A stretch of DNA of 59,448 nt. Source: Flavobacteriales bacterium. Its GTDB lineage: Bacteria; Bacteroidota; Bacteroidia; Flavobacteriales_F; PHOS-HE28. The stretch lies in the NCBI GenBank assembly GCA_016713865.1, contig JADJOG010000017.1:1-59448 (forward strand), read 5' to 3'. The stretch's first letter is position 1; every line of letters begins with the position of its first letter. The notes below the pieces were generated by a model. That model did not search any database. It was given only the letters and a program-made list of their open reading frames with translations, and was not told the DNA's origin. Shown piece by piece: positions 6,605-16,412 of the stretch. Made by a program: the position numbers and the translations under genes.

Positions 6605-7787
6605 GCCCCCTTACCCGCCCATCGATGGCGGCAGCAAGGCCATGCACAACCTCACGCGTGGCCTGCTCCGCGCTGGGCATTCCGTGAAAGTGCTCTGCAT
6701 CAGCACGCCCAAGCAGCCTTTGGTGCCCGCCGACCTGCCGAAGGACTATGTGCGCGACACCCGAATAGAGGGCATTTTCGTGGACACCAGCATCAATGTT
6801 GTCGACGCCTTCACTGACCTGCTCACCGCCGACAACTACAACATCAGCCGATTCTTCTCGCCGGACATGGATATCCGCCTGATCAGGCTGTTGAGCGAGG
6901 AAGCTTTCGACCTCGTGCAGGTCGAAAGCCTATTCATGACGCCATACATAGCCACCATCAGGCGCTACACACGCGCGCCGATCGTGCTGCGCTCGCACAA
7001 CCTGGAGTACATGATCCAGGACCGCATCGCCAAAGGCGAACGCAATCCGATCAAACGGCCCTACCGCCGCTACCTGGCCAAGCAATTGAAGGAGTACGAG
7101 CTGGCCGTGCTCGATCGCGTTGACGGTGTGGCCGCGATCAGCCCGGCCGACGCGGAGCACTACACCGCGCACGGCACGCGCACACCTGTGACCACGATCC
7201 CCTTCGGCGTTGACCCAGAGGAGTACCCAATCGATGAAATGCCAAGCGGGCGCCGCAAGCCGGTGTTCTTCCATCTGGGAAGCATGGATTGGCTCCCCAA
7301 CGAAGAAGGCATACGCTGGTTGTTGCAGAACGTATGGCCCAAAGTGCTCCGCAAGCGCCCTGAAGCGCGCTTGCACCTCGCCGGCAATAAGATGCCGAAG
7401 GACCTGCTAGAAGGCGACCACCCCGGAACGGTGATCAAAGGGCGCGTGAAGAGCGCCGTGGGCTATCTGCGCGAACGGCAGGTGATGGTGGTGCCGCTGT
7501 TCAGCGCCGGCGGCATGCGGGTGAAGATCATCGAGGGAATGGCCATGGGCAAAGCGGTTATATCGACCGCCATCGGCGCTGAAGGCATCGCGCACACCGA
7601 TGGCAAGGACATCGTGCTAGCGGAAAGCGCCACTGAATTCGCCGATGCGATCATCGCCCTGCACGATGATCCGCAGCGCGCAGCTGACATCGGCAAGCAT
7701 GCACGAACGCTGGTTGAGAGGCGGTACTCCGACAAGCCCATCGTGCAGCAACTGACTGCGTTCTATAAGCAGCTGCTGAAGCGATGA
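6579..7787 (+). CDS. Glycosyltransferase family 4
   Basis: 402 residues from the Met at 6579 (MRILQLCSKPPYPPIDGG), which sits where GT-B enzymes begin; an in-frame Met at 6531 would add a non-homologous leader inside the permease gene. The N-terminal domain has the glycine-rich IDGGSKAMHNLTRGLLRAG acceptor-side motif. The C-terminal domain has PVFFHLGSMDWLPNEEG, RLHLAGNKMPKD and the donor-binding GGMRVKIIEGMAMGKAVIST with the conserved Glu. Likely a retaining transferase acting on a surface glycan or glycolipid at the inner leaflet. The substrate is unknown. It forms a coupled pair with the next gene (ATGA overlap) directly after the lipopolysaccharide-export gene. Confidence 0.88.
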   Translation: MRILQLCSKPPYPPIDGGSKAMHNLTRGLLRAGHSVKVLCISTPKQPLVPADLPKDYVRDTRIEGIFVDTSINVVDAFTDLLTADNYNISRFFSPDMDIRLIRLLSEEAFDLVQVESLFMTPYIATIRRYTRAPIVLRSHNLEYMIQDRIAKGERNPIKRPYRRYLAKQLKEYELAVLDRVDGVAAISPADAEHYTAHGTRTPVTTIPFGVDPEEYPIDEMPSGRRKPVFFHLGSMDWLPNEEGIRWLLQNVWPKVLRKRPEARLHLAGNKMPKDLLEGDHPGTVIKGRVKSAVGYLRERQVMVVPLFSAGGMRVKIIEGMAMGKAVISTAIGAEGIAHTDGKDIVLAESATEFADAIIALHDDPQRAADIGKHARTLVERRYSDKPIVQQLTAFYKQLLKR

Positions 7788-8980
7788 AACTGCTGGTGCT
7801 GCTGAGCCGCGTGCCATTCCCGTTGGAGAAGGGCGATAAGCTGCGTGCGTATCACCTGATATCGCGCTTGGCCCGGAGGCACGAGGTGCACCTGCTCTGC
7901 TTGAGCGATGCCCCGACGGACCCGGCGCATGTGCAACACCTGGCCTCTTTCTGCTCCAGCATCGAGGTGATCCGTTTGCGGCGCTGGCAAATCATGCTGA
8001 AGTTGATCACCGCCGTGTTCACGCGCCTGCCAGTGCAGGTGGTCTACTTCCATCATCGGCATGCGCAGCGCCGGATCGATGCGGCGATCGACCGCATCAA
8101 GCCTGACCATGTGCTCTGCCAGCTCGTGCGCACCACGGAATACGTGCGGCGCCGCTACGACCTGAGCAAGACGCTCGATTACATGGATACCCTGAGCAAG
8201 GGCATGGAGCGCCGCACAGAGACCTCCCACTTCTACCTGAAGCCGATCCTACGCCTGGAGACCCGCCGTCTGATCCGTTACGAGAACCTCATGTTCGACC
8301 AGTTCGACCATGCGTTGATCATCAGCGCGCAGGATCGCGACTTCATCTATCACCCTTGGCGCGACCGAATGTCCGTTGTGCCCAATGGCGTTGATATGGA
8401 CCATTTCACGCCGCAGGATGAAGAGCCGCGCTACGACCTGCTCTTTACCGGGAACATGAACTACCCGCCTAACATCGACAGCGTGCTCTACCTGGTGCAG
8501 AAGGTGCTTCCCATCGTACGGCGAGCCTTGCCCAACACCAGCTTGCTCATCAGCGGCGTGGATCCCAGCGCCAGCGTGCGCGCATTGGCTGAACGCGACC
8601 CGTTGATCACCGTGACTGGCTGGGTGAAGGACATCCGGAAATCGTATGCGGCGGCGCGTCTCTTCGTGGCTCCCATGCAGATCGGCACCGGGCTGCAGAA
8701 CAAATTGCTCGAGGCCATGGCCATGCGCAAGCCATGCATCACCAGCGCCCTGGCCAACAATGCGGTAGGAGCGCCACCCGGCGAGGCGATCCTGATCGGC
8801 GAGAAGCCCGAGGAATATGCGACGCTAATCATCCGCCTGCTCCAGAACCCGGACGAGCGCGAGCGCATTGCCCGAAATGGACACGATTTCGTGCGGGCTC
8901 ATTTCGATTGGGACCGCAGTGCCATGGACCTCGACCGCGTGATCAGCGGCCAAACGCCCACCGCACCCGGCCTACCTTAG
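7784..8980 (+). CDS. Glycosyltransferase family 4 (second, paralogous type)
   Basis: 398 residues; the ATG overlaps the previous stop. N-terminal LLSRVPFPLEKGDKLRAYHL is a variant of the GT-B start; YDLLFTGNMNYPPNIDSV begins the C-terminal Rossmann domain, and GTGLQNKLLEAMAMRKPCIT is the nucleotide-sugar binding loop with its Glu. SVVPNGVDMDHFTP is the usual inter-domain sentence. The layout resembles sugar transferases found in exopolysaccharide clusters. Function in surface glycan assembly is inference from family and the neighbouring permease. Different enough from its neighbour (only the C-terminal motif is shared) to act on another sugar. Confidence 0.87.
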   Translation: MKLLVLLSRVPFPLEKGDKLRAYHLISRLARRHEVHLLCLSDAPTDPAHVQHLASFCSSIEVIRLRRWQIMLKLITAVFTRLPVQVVYFHHRHAQRRIDAAIDRIKPDHVLCQLVRTTEYVRRRYDLSKTLDYMDTLSKGMERRTETSHFYLKPILRLETRRLIRYENLMFDQFDHALIISAQDRDFIYHPWRDRMSVVPNGVDMDHFTPQDEEPRYDLLFTGNMNYPPNIDSVLYLVQKVLPIVRRALPNTSLLISGVDPSASVRALAERDPLITVTGWVKDIRKSYAAARLFVAPMQIGTGLQNKLLEAMAMRKPCITSALANNAVGAPPGEAILIGEKPEEYATLIIRLLQNPDERERIARNGHDFVRAHFDWDRSAMDLDRVISGQTPTAPGLP

Positions 8981-8996
8981 CCGCCACGCATCGCAT

Positions 8997-10226
8997 ATGG
9001 AGAACGGATTCGACCCTATCGAAGAAGCCATCGCCGACATACGCGCCGGCAAGGCCGTAATCGTTGTGGATGACGAGGACCGCGAGAACGAAGGCGACTT
9101 CATCACTGCGGCGCGCAACGCCACGCCAGAGATGGTGAACTTCATGGCCATGCACGGGCGTGGCCTGATCTGCGCGCCGCTCACCGAGGAACGTTGCCAG
9201 GAACTGGAATTGGACCTCATGGTGCGCGACAATACCGCGCTGCATGAAACGCCTTTCACCGTGAGCGTGGATCTCAAGGGCCATGGCACCAGCACCGGGA
9301 TCAGCGCGAGCGACCGGAGCAAGACCATGCTCGCCCTCATCGATCCGGCCATGCGAGCGGGCGACTTCGCGCGCCCGGGTCACATCTTCCCGCTGAAAGC
9401 GCGCAACGGCGGCGTGCTGCGCCGCACAGGTCACACTGAAGCTGCGATCGATCTTGCCCGCTTGGCGGGCTTCGAGCCAGCAGGCCTCATCGTGGAGATC
9501 ATGAATGACGATGGCTCCATGGCGCGGCTGCCCGAACTGCGCGTGATCGCCAAACGCTTCGGCTTGAAGCTCGTCAGCATCGAGAACCTGGTGGCCTATC
9601 GCATGCGCGCCGAGCGCATCATCGAGCGCCAGATCGATGTGAAGCTGCCCACGCGCCACGGCGACTTCGACCTGATCGCCTACAAGCAGACCACCACCGG
9701 CGAAGAGCATCTGGCGCTGGTGAAAGGAACCTGGGCACCTGACGAGCCTGTTCTGGTGCGGGTGCATTCATCGTGCGTCACCGGCGACATCTTCGGCAGC
9801 TGCCGCTGCGATTGCGGCCCACAGCTGCACCGAGCCATGCAGATGATCGAGGCCGAAGGCAAAGGCGTGATCGTGTACATGCAGCAGGAAGGGCGCGGCA
9901 TCGGCCTCTTGAACAAGCTGAAGGCGTACAAGCTGCAAGAGCAAGGCGCGGATACCGTGGAGGCCAACCTGATGCTCGGCTTCGACATGGACGCGCGCGA
10001 TTACGGCGTTGGCGCGCAGATCCTGCACGACCTCGGATTGAGCAAACTGCGGTTGCTCACGAACAACCCGCGCAAGCGCACCGGCCTGATCGGTTACGGG
10101 CTCGAGATCACCGAGAACGTGCCCATCGAGATCGCTTCCAATCCGCATAACGAGCGATACCTGCGCGCCAAGAAGGAGAAGCTCGGCCACAACCTCAAGT
10201 TGAAGCCTGACGGACACCGTCACTGA
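8997..10226 (+). CDS. ribBA: Bifunctional 3,4-dihydroxy-2-butanone 4-phosphate synthase / GTP cyclohydrolase II
   Basis: 409 residues, cytoplasmic, feeding both arms of riboflavin synthesis. Residues 1-205 are RibB: IVVDDEDRENEGDFITAA carries the acidic catalytic loop, SASDRSKTM the ribulose-phosphate loop, and NGGVLRRTGHTEAAIDLARL the metal-binding His. Residues 210-400 are RibA: HSSCVTGDIFGSCRCDC holds the three zinc cysteines, MQQEGRGIGLLNKLKAY the GTP-binding strand, and LRLLTNNPRKR the C-terminal arginines. Both domains look complete. Sixteen bases separate it from the glycosyltransferase and eight from the helicase gene, so it is probably co-transcribed with its neighbours. Confidence 0.97.
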   Translation: MENGFDPIEEAIADIRAGKAVIVVDDEDRENEGDFITAARNATPEMVNFMAMHGRGLICAPLTEERCQELELDLMVRDNTALHETPFTVSVDLKGHGTSTGISASDRSKTMLALIDPAMRAGDFARPGHIFPLKARNGGVLRRTGHTEAAIDLARLAGFEPAGLIVEIMNDDGSMARLPELRVIAKRFGLKLVSIENLVAYRMRAERIIERQIDVKLPTRHGDFDLIAYKQTTTGEEHLALVKGTWAPDEPVLVRVHSSCVTGDIFGSCRCDCGPQLHRAMQMIEAEGKGVIVYMQQEGRGIGLLNKLKAYKLQEQGADTVEANLMLGFDMDARDYGVGAQILHDLGLSKLRLLTNNPRKRTGLIGYGLEITENVPIEIASNPHNERYLRAKKEKLGHNLKLKPDGHRH

Positions 10227-10234
10227 ATCGCGTC

Positions 10235-13200
10235 ATGTTCCGCGTGCTCAGAAGCAGCGCCGGCGCCGGCAAGACGCACTCGCTTGTGAAGCATTACCTG
10301 GAGGCCTGCTTGCGCACGGATGACCCCGCCGCGTACCGCCGGGTGCTGGCCCTCACCTTCACGAACAAGGCGGCCGCTGAGATGAAAGCGCGCGTGATCG
10401 ACTACCTCGAGCGCTTGGCGAGAGGCGGATCACTGATGCTGCGATGAACGATGTGGCCGCACACCTGCGCGCGACCACCGGTGCAAGCGACGAACGAATC
10501 AAAGAGCGCGCGGCCGCCGTGCTCGAACATATGTTGCATCATTGGGGTGATGCGGCGATAAGCACGATCGACTCGTTCACACGTCGCGTCGTGCGACCCT
10601 TCGCACGAGAACTGCGCCTGCATCACGACCTGCGCATGACCACTGAGGAATCGTGGTACCGCGACCGCGCTGTGGATGACCTATTGGCCAAAACAGGAAC
10701 CGATCCGGATGTCACGGAAATGCTCACCTCCACCATCGCGCAGCTGCTAGTCGATGAGGAGGCATGGGATCCTGGAGCGCCGCTGCAACGCCTCAGCCTG
10801 CAACTCGGGAAAGAGGATGCCATGCCAGGGCTCGCAGCACTGCGCGAAACGGATATCCGCACCATTAAAGGCATCATCGCGCGGCTTCATAACGCGAACG
10901 AGGAATTCCGTGACCGCCTGCGGGAGCTTGGTGCTTCGGCCTTGCGACTGATCGAAAACGAAGGACTGAATGTCAGCGACCTGAACCGAGGCCCCAGCGG
11001 ATTCCATGGATTCTTCACGAAACTGGCCGCCTTCGACACGGATTGGAATACTCCCAATTCGTATGTCCTGAAAGTGCTTGATAAGGACGATTGGGGAAGC
11101 GGCTCCATCGCACCCGATGCGGCAAGCCGGTTGGCACGCATCACGCCCGCGCTGCGCGAATCGCTATCGCGCGGCATGGCCATGCTTGAGGAAGGGCAAG
11201 CGGCATACTTCACTCGCCGCGCTGTCCTGCGGCAATTGCCCGCCGCCTTCACCTTGGGCGAATTGGGCCGATGCCTGGAACAGCGCAAACAAGATGACGG
11301 CGTTGCCTTCTTCAGCGACCTCACCCGCTTAGTGTCGGAATTGGTGAAGGATGAGCCCGCTCATTACATCCATGAGCGATTGGGCGAGCGCTATCAGCAT
11401 TATCTCATCGACGAGTTCCAGGACACCTCTCTCCTGCAATGGTCGACACTGCTTCCGTTGATCACCAATGCATTGGCCTCCGGTGGTTCAGCCCTCCTCG
11501 TTGGCGATGCCAAGCAGGCCATCTATCGCTGGCGGAATGGCGAAGCGCGTTTGTTCCAGAGCCTCCCGAACCTGTTCGGCATGGCGAGCGACCCTCAACG
11601 ATCTGAACATGAGAAGGCGCTGATCCGTCATCATGCGCCCATCGCACCACTCGCAGACAACCATCGCTCTGCACCGGAGATCATCGCGTTCAACAACGCG
11701 CTCTTCTCCGCACTGAAGGCGAATCTCTCCCCTTCCCTCAAGTCCGTTTACGACCACCACGAGCAGCGGCCTTTCAAGAAGGAACCCGGCCTCGTGCATC
11801 TCGAGTGCTTGGATGCATCGATCACCGGCGATACGGCGAAGGACCGCAAGGCCGAGTTCATGCTGAGGTGCATCTGGGAGTCCATATCTGACGGTTTCGC
11901 CCCGGGCGATATCGCTGTGCTGGTGCGCAGCAATATCAGGGGGCAAGAAATGGCTCAAGCCCTGGTAACCGCGGGCTATCGCATCACTTCGCCTGACGGG
12001 CTTCATCTGGGTGGCGATGTCGTTACCGAAACGATCATCGACTTGCTGCGCGTGCTCGATAAGGCCGATGCTGCAGCAGCATCCCGAGTGATGCAGCGGA
12101 TGGCGCAACTGCAAGCTCCCAATGGCGCGCTCACCGTGGATCCCTTTGGCGGCAGCGAAGCCGTGATAGATCCGTTAAGCGAGGTGCGCGGGATGCTGCG
12201 AACGGATGGAACCGAATCGGTCCGCACCACGCTCAGCGCGCTGGTTGCTGATCTGCTCCGGATAATCGGCATTGATCCAGGCTTGGATGCACGGGCGCTC
12301 GCGCTCATCGATGAGGCGCACGCCTTCTCGAAGGATCATGGCCAAACGGTGTCCGGATTCCTGCAGCATTGGGAGCGGAAAGGCAGCGACCGCAGCCTTT
12401 CGCCGCCGCCGGACCGCGATGCGATCCAAGTGATGACCATCCATAAATCGAAAGGCCTCGAATTCCCGGTAGTGATCATGCCCAGCACACGCATGGCCGT
12501 TTCGCAGCGTGACCTTCTTTGGACAACGAGCACCGAAGCCATCACCGGCCTTCCCTACGCGCTCGTGAAGCCCGATGCGAAACTTGCTAATGCTGGAATT
12601 CCTGAGCTGACGGAGGAAGAGGACTTGACGATGATGGATAATCTGGACCTGCTGTATGTCGCCTTCACACGACCGGTGCAAAGGCTCTATGCTATGCCTT
12701 CAGCTTCTCGCGCTGATAAAGTCACCACTGGTTTACTGCAATGGATGGAGTCGAATGGTGGCGGCCCAACGTGGACTTCCGGTTCGCGGACACAGCCATG
12801 GAGAGAGGCTCCGCCATCGCGTACCGAGATGCTCAAACCCGTTGCCACGAGCACAGAGCGCTGTCAACCTCGCATGAAACGCGATGCGCCGGCGAAATGG
12901 GACCCGCATCACCCTGTTGCAGCGCGCGAACTGGGCGACATCGCGCACCAGGTCCTCGGCAAGGTCATCGGCCTCGACGATCTGCGCTCAGCCATCGACA
13001 GGGCTAAGGACGAAGGGATCCTCGGCAATGTGGACCCCGAAGCGCTCTTCGATGGCCTGCACGCTTTGCTCTCCCGATCGGATGTGGCGCCTTGGTTCAG
13101 TGCGGGCAGCGAGGTGCGCACCGAGGCCGCTATCATCGACGACGATGGCCGGACGTTGAGGCCTGACCGGGTGATGCTCGATGGTGCGCAGGCGCGCGTG

Positions 13201-13347
13201 CTCGACTATAAGACCGGGGCACCATCCGATACGCATCACGACCAAGTTCGCGGCTACATGCACCTGCTCGGTCGACTCGGCTTCTCACAGGGTCAAGGCG
13301 CGCTGCTCTATCTGGGATCCGGCGAACTCATTCCTGTCACTTCATGA
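10235..13347 (+). CDS. AddA/RecB-like UvrD-family helicase-nuclease (one frameshift near the 5' end)
   Basis: About 1,037 residues if the frame is repaired; the usual size for the Bacteroidota UvrD/PcrA-domain AddA-like subunit of double-strand break repair. Walker A is SSAGAGKTHSLVKHYL at residue 7, followed by LALTFTNKAAAEMKARV, the STIDSFTRRVVRPFAREL motif, YQHYLIDEFQDTS (motif II), LLVGDAKQAIYRWRNGE (motif III), VMTIHKSKGLEFPVVIMP (motif V) and LLYVAFTRP (motif VI). The C-terminal RecB-type nuclease has RPDRVMLDG and VLDYKTG. The first frame stops at 10445-10447 and the second opens at 10444 with an ATGA overlap; reading upstream in the second frame (ITDAAMNDVAAHL) makes a one-base indel near 10430 the simplest explanation. 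The family is one continuous chain, so a real split gene is less likely. Confidence 0.9.
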
Positions 13348-13787
13348 GCGTCACCATCCGCACGCTTCCGTTCTACAGTCTTTCGCTGCATCAGCTCCAC
13401 GATCTGCTGCTGCTGCGCGAACGGATCTTCGTGGTGGAGCAGCAGTGCATCTATCCTGAGATCGATGGCTTGGATCCTGATTGCCTGCATGTGATCGCGG
13501 AGGACGAGCGCGGTGAACTTGTGGCCTGCGCGCGCATACTGCCACCGGATCAACGTGGCGTGCCGCACATTGGCCGCGTGGCCGTGCGGATCGATAAGCG
13601 TGGCGGTGGCATCGCACGCGAGCTCATGCGCATCGCGATGCAGGAATCAGCGCTCGCGCATGGCACCGAAAAGTGCGCATTGGCAGCGCAGACCTACTTG
13701 GAAGGATTCTATGCGAGCCTCGGCTTCTTGCGGACCAGCGACGACTACCTGCTGGATGGTCTCCCGCACGTGGACATGGCGCGCTAG
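13344..13787 (+). CDS. ElaA-type GNAT N-acetyltransferase
   Basis: 147 residues. The N-terminal LYxLLLLRExxFVVEQ-like stretch (LHDLLLLRERIFVVEQQCIY) followed by PEIDGLDPDCLHV is the hallmark of ElaA proteins. The acetyl-CoA binding region is IGRVAVRIDKRGGGIARELM, with the R/Q-x-x-G-x-G/A loop near residues 90-95; ALAAQTYLEGFYASLGF is the last helix. The acceptor is unknown for the family. The start codon overlaps the helicase stop (ATGA), so it is translated as part of that operon. Confidence 0.92.
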   Translation: MSVTIRTLPFYSLSLHQLHDLLLLRERIFVVEQQCIYPEIDGLDPDCLHVIAEDERGELVACARILPPDQRGVPHIGRVAVRIDKRGGGIARELMRIAMQESALAHGTEKCALAAQTYLEGFYASLGFLRTSDDYLLDGLPHVDMAR

Positions 13788-13790
13788 CAC

Positions 13791-16408
13791 TCAGCGCAGC
13801 AGCGAGAAGTGCCCAATGTAATCCTTGGAGCGGGCGCCCCACTCCTTCACCCGTGCGGTGTAAACGAAGGTGCTAGTGGGCAAGTCATCGCCGCTCCAGC
13901 CGGCCTCCGTGTCACTGGTTCGGAAGCGCTCCACGCCCCATCGGTCGTAAATCACGAGTTCGTACTCGCGGGCACCCACCACGATCGGCCGCCACAGATC
14001 GTTCTTCCCATCGCCATCGGGCGTGAATGCATTGGGCGCATTGAACAGATGATCGCTCACGATCACCAGGCGCGAGGTGGAATCGGTGCACCCATGCTCT
14101 GTGGTCACCAGTTGCGTGATGATGTATTGCCCGGGCTCCGCGAAACTGTATTGGACACTTGAATCGCTGAACGTCCGCCCTTCAATCCAATACCCCATTC
14201 CACTGCCAGGGACGAAAAGTCATCGACCTGAATGTTCGGTTGCAACAGGCTCACCTCGTCTGGCAATGCCACGAAAGCCGCAACGGGACTGGGATGAACC
14301 ACTACGGCGCCGGGCCGGTATGCTGTTATCGATGCGATGCAACCGGAGCTCGTGGTTATCGTCAGCCCTACAGGATACGTCCCTGCCGATTCGTACACAT
14401 GGCTGAAGGCGCTATCGGTACGCATGGTACCATCGCCAAGGGTCCCTTGGAGCGTGAAGGGCGTCCAAGCAGTACTGAGACTGCTGAACGGGAATTCTGT
14501 CCGAGGCAAGCAAGCGAACCATTGATGAAATCGGCAACCGGATATGGGTACACCGTGATTGAATCGGTGAATTGCGCAGTGCATCCGAATTCCGTGATCG
14601 TCAATGTTACCGGGTGAACACCAACAGCCATGAACGCGACTTGCGTATTAGCCCCTACCGCATCACTCGGCACGCCTCCACCCAGGTCCCAAGTGATGCT
14701 CGCGCCGCCACCGGCCGCTCCAAGCGCGGTCAATAATGCGGTTTGCCCCGGACAGCGGATCGAAGGCCTATAGAAGAAGGCATCAGGCGGAACATGCACA
14801 TCGAAGACTCTGAAGGCGTGTCGGCGCACACCGGGCCATTCCTTGCGATCAGCATCACGGTATGGAAGCCCGGTGCTGAATATGTCCACGAGGGATCGGC
14901 CACGGCGCTCTGATCCGCTCCGTTGCCAGGATCATCGAAGTCCCATGCGTAAGCGGTGGCATCCATGCTCTGATTCTGGAACATATGCGTGAGCGACTCG
15001 CAGAATTCAATCTGCTCGGCGAATGCGGCCTGCGGTTGCGGGTAAACCTGCACATTAGTAGTGAACGATGCTGAGCACCCGAAGGCCGTAGCGGTTACTG
15101 TGACCGGCTGCGCTCCTATCGGGTTGAACTGCGCTGTTACCGGATTGCCAGTGAATACCGCTGGTGTAGCGCCAGCGCCCAAATCCCAGCTGATCACGGC
15201 ACTCGGATCGAACTGGCCTGTTGCTTCCAATGTGATCACGGATGGACCGCATGCCAATGCAGGCAGAAAGGTCGGTTGCACCGGAGGCGCCACGAGGTAA
15301 TTGGCGATCGTGGTATCGGCGCATGGCGCACCCGGGTTCGCAATCAGTGTCACAGAATAGGTCCCCGGCGCAGGATAGGTGTAGGTCGGAGAGAAGGCTG
15401 TGCTCACATCGGCAGTCGTGTTGGGATCGCCGAAATCCCACGACCAGGACTGCGCGCCCACGCTCTGGTTGCTGAAGACCTGTGTGAGGCCAGCGCACGC
15501 CTGGGTCGGTGTCTGAACGGCGATCGCGGCTTGCACATTCGCATCGCACAGCACTACACGGAACATGAAATCGCGCCGGGCCGTGTTCAGGAGCACACCG
15601 TTCCGGTACTCTTCCACGCATATGCCAACCGTGAAAGTGCCAAGAAGCGTCGGATGCACGGTGAGCAATCCAGTGACAGGATCGATGGCGATCGGCGGGC
15701 TGCTGTCAATCGGATTCGTGCCGGAATAGCCATTGGCATAGTTCACGGGCAAGTAGGGTGGCGGCGAAGCCATCGGCGCCGGATCAAAGGCATCGGCTCC
15801 TTGGAAGGGTGCGCAGATCGAATAAACGAGCACATCGCCATCGGGATCCGTGCCGCTCTGATCGAACACCATGTCCTGATTCAGGCAAAGCGCGATGGCC
15901 GGCAGGTCGCTGAACTGCACTGAGCTATTCACAGCGTTCGGCGGACCAGGTATGGTAACCGCGCAAGTGAGCCCTTGCTGACCTGCGAGATTCACCATGG
16001 CAGGCGTTCGGCAGCATCGCTGATATGCGATCGTATAGCCACCGGCCATTGGAGGTAGATTGAACACGTGCACATACACCGCGGTCCGCACGCATACCGT
16101 TGGAGGCGCCGAGAGGCACGGATCATTCAGCACCACCGGCACCGTGATCTCCTGCGTGAAATCAACGAAGGCGCTCTCCACGAAGTTTCCATTCGCGCGG
16201 TACACCGCGATCTGGGCCTGCGCATCGAAGCCCGTGTTATTCGTGTTATCCGGGCGCAATCCCGATACAACTGCAAGGTCACGCGGTACTGATTGCCTCC
16301 AAGGTGCTCGTAGTACATCTCGCCACCGATGATGTGCGTGGCATGCATCGTTAACGCGGCGCCTAGCTTCATGAAAATCGCGGCGATATATCGGAAGCTC
16401 GCGATCAT
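13791..16408 (-). CDS. PKD-repeat surface protein with gliding-motility C-terminal domain, copy 1 (at least four frameshifts)
   Basis: Large secreted protein of about 870 residues when frames are joined. It begins with a signal peptide from 16408 and THIIGGEMYYEHLGGNQYRV, a conserved N-terminal module, then GSDPDGD-like cadherin/PKD features, PKD repeats with the WDFGD or WDFDD core (SWSWDFGDPNTT, YAWDFDDPGNG) and ends with NAFTPDGDGKNDLWRP, YELVIYDRWG and a GHFSLLR terminus: the CHU_C/T9SS type B sorting domain. Such proteins leave the cell by the type IX system and form surface adhesins. Frame breaks lie near 16268, 14808, 14500 and 14195; each joins two pieces of obviously continuous PKD sequence. 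The gene starts 5 bases after the stop of a paralogue. Confidence 0.85.
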
Positions 16409-16412
16409 CAGA

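Noticed and set aside
10235..10447. An independent 70-residue ATP-binding peptide before the helicase
   Set aside because: Walker A and the following helicase motifs belong to one continuous family protein, so a frame break is simpler than a separate gene.
14077..16332. Several plus-strand frames of 60-215 residues opposite the PKD genes
   Set aside because: They are Arg/His/Gly-rich antisense readings without motifs; the minus strand encodes recognisable PKD and sorting domains.
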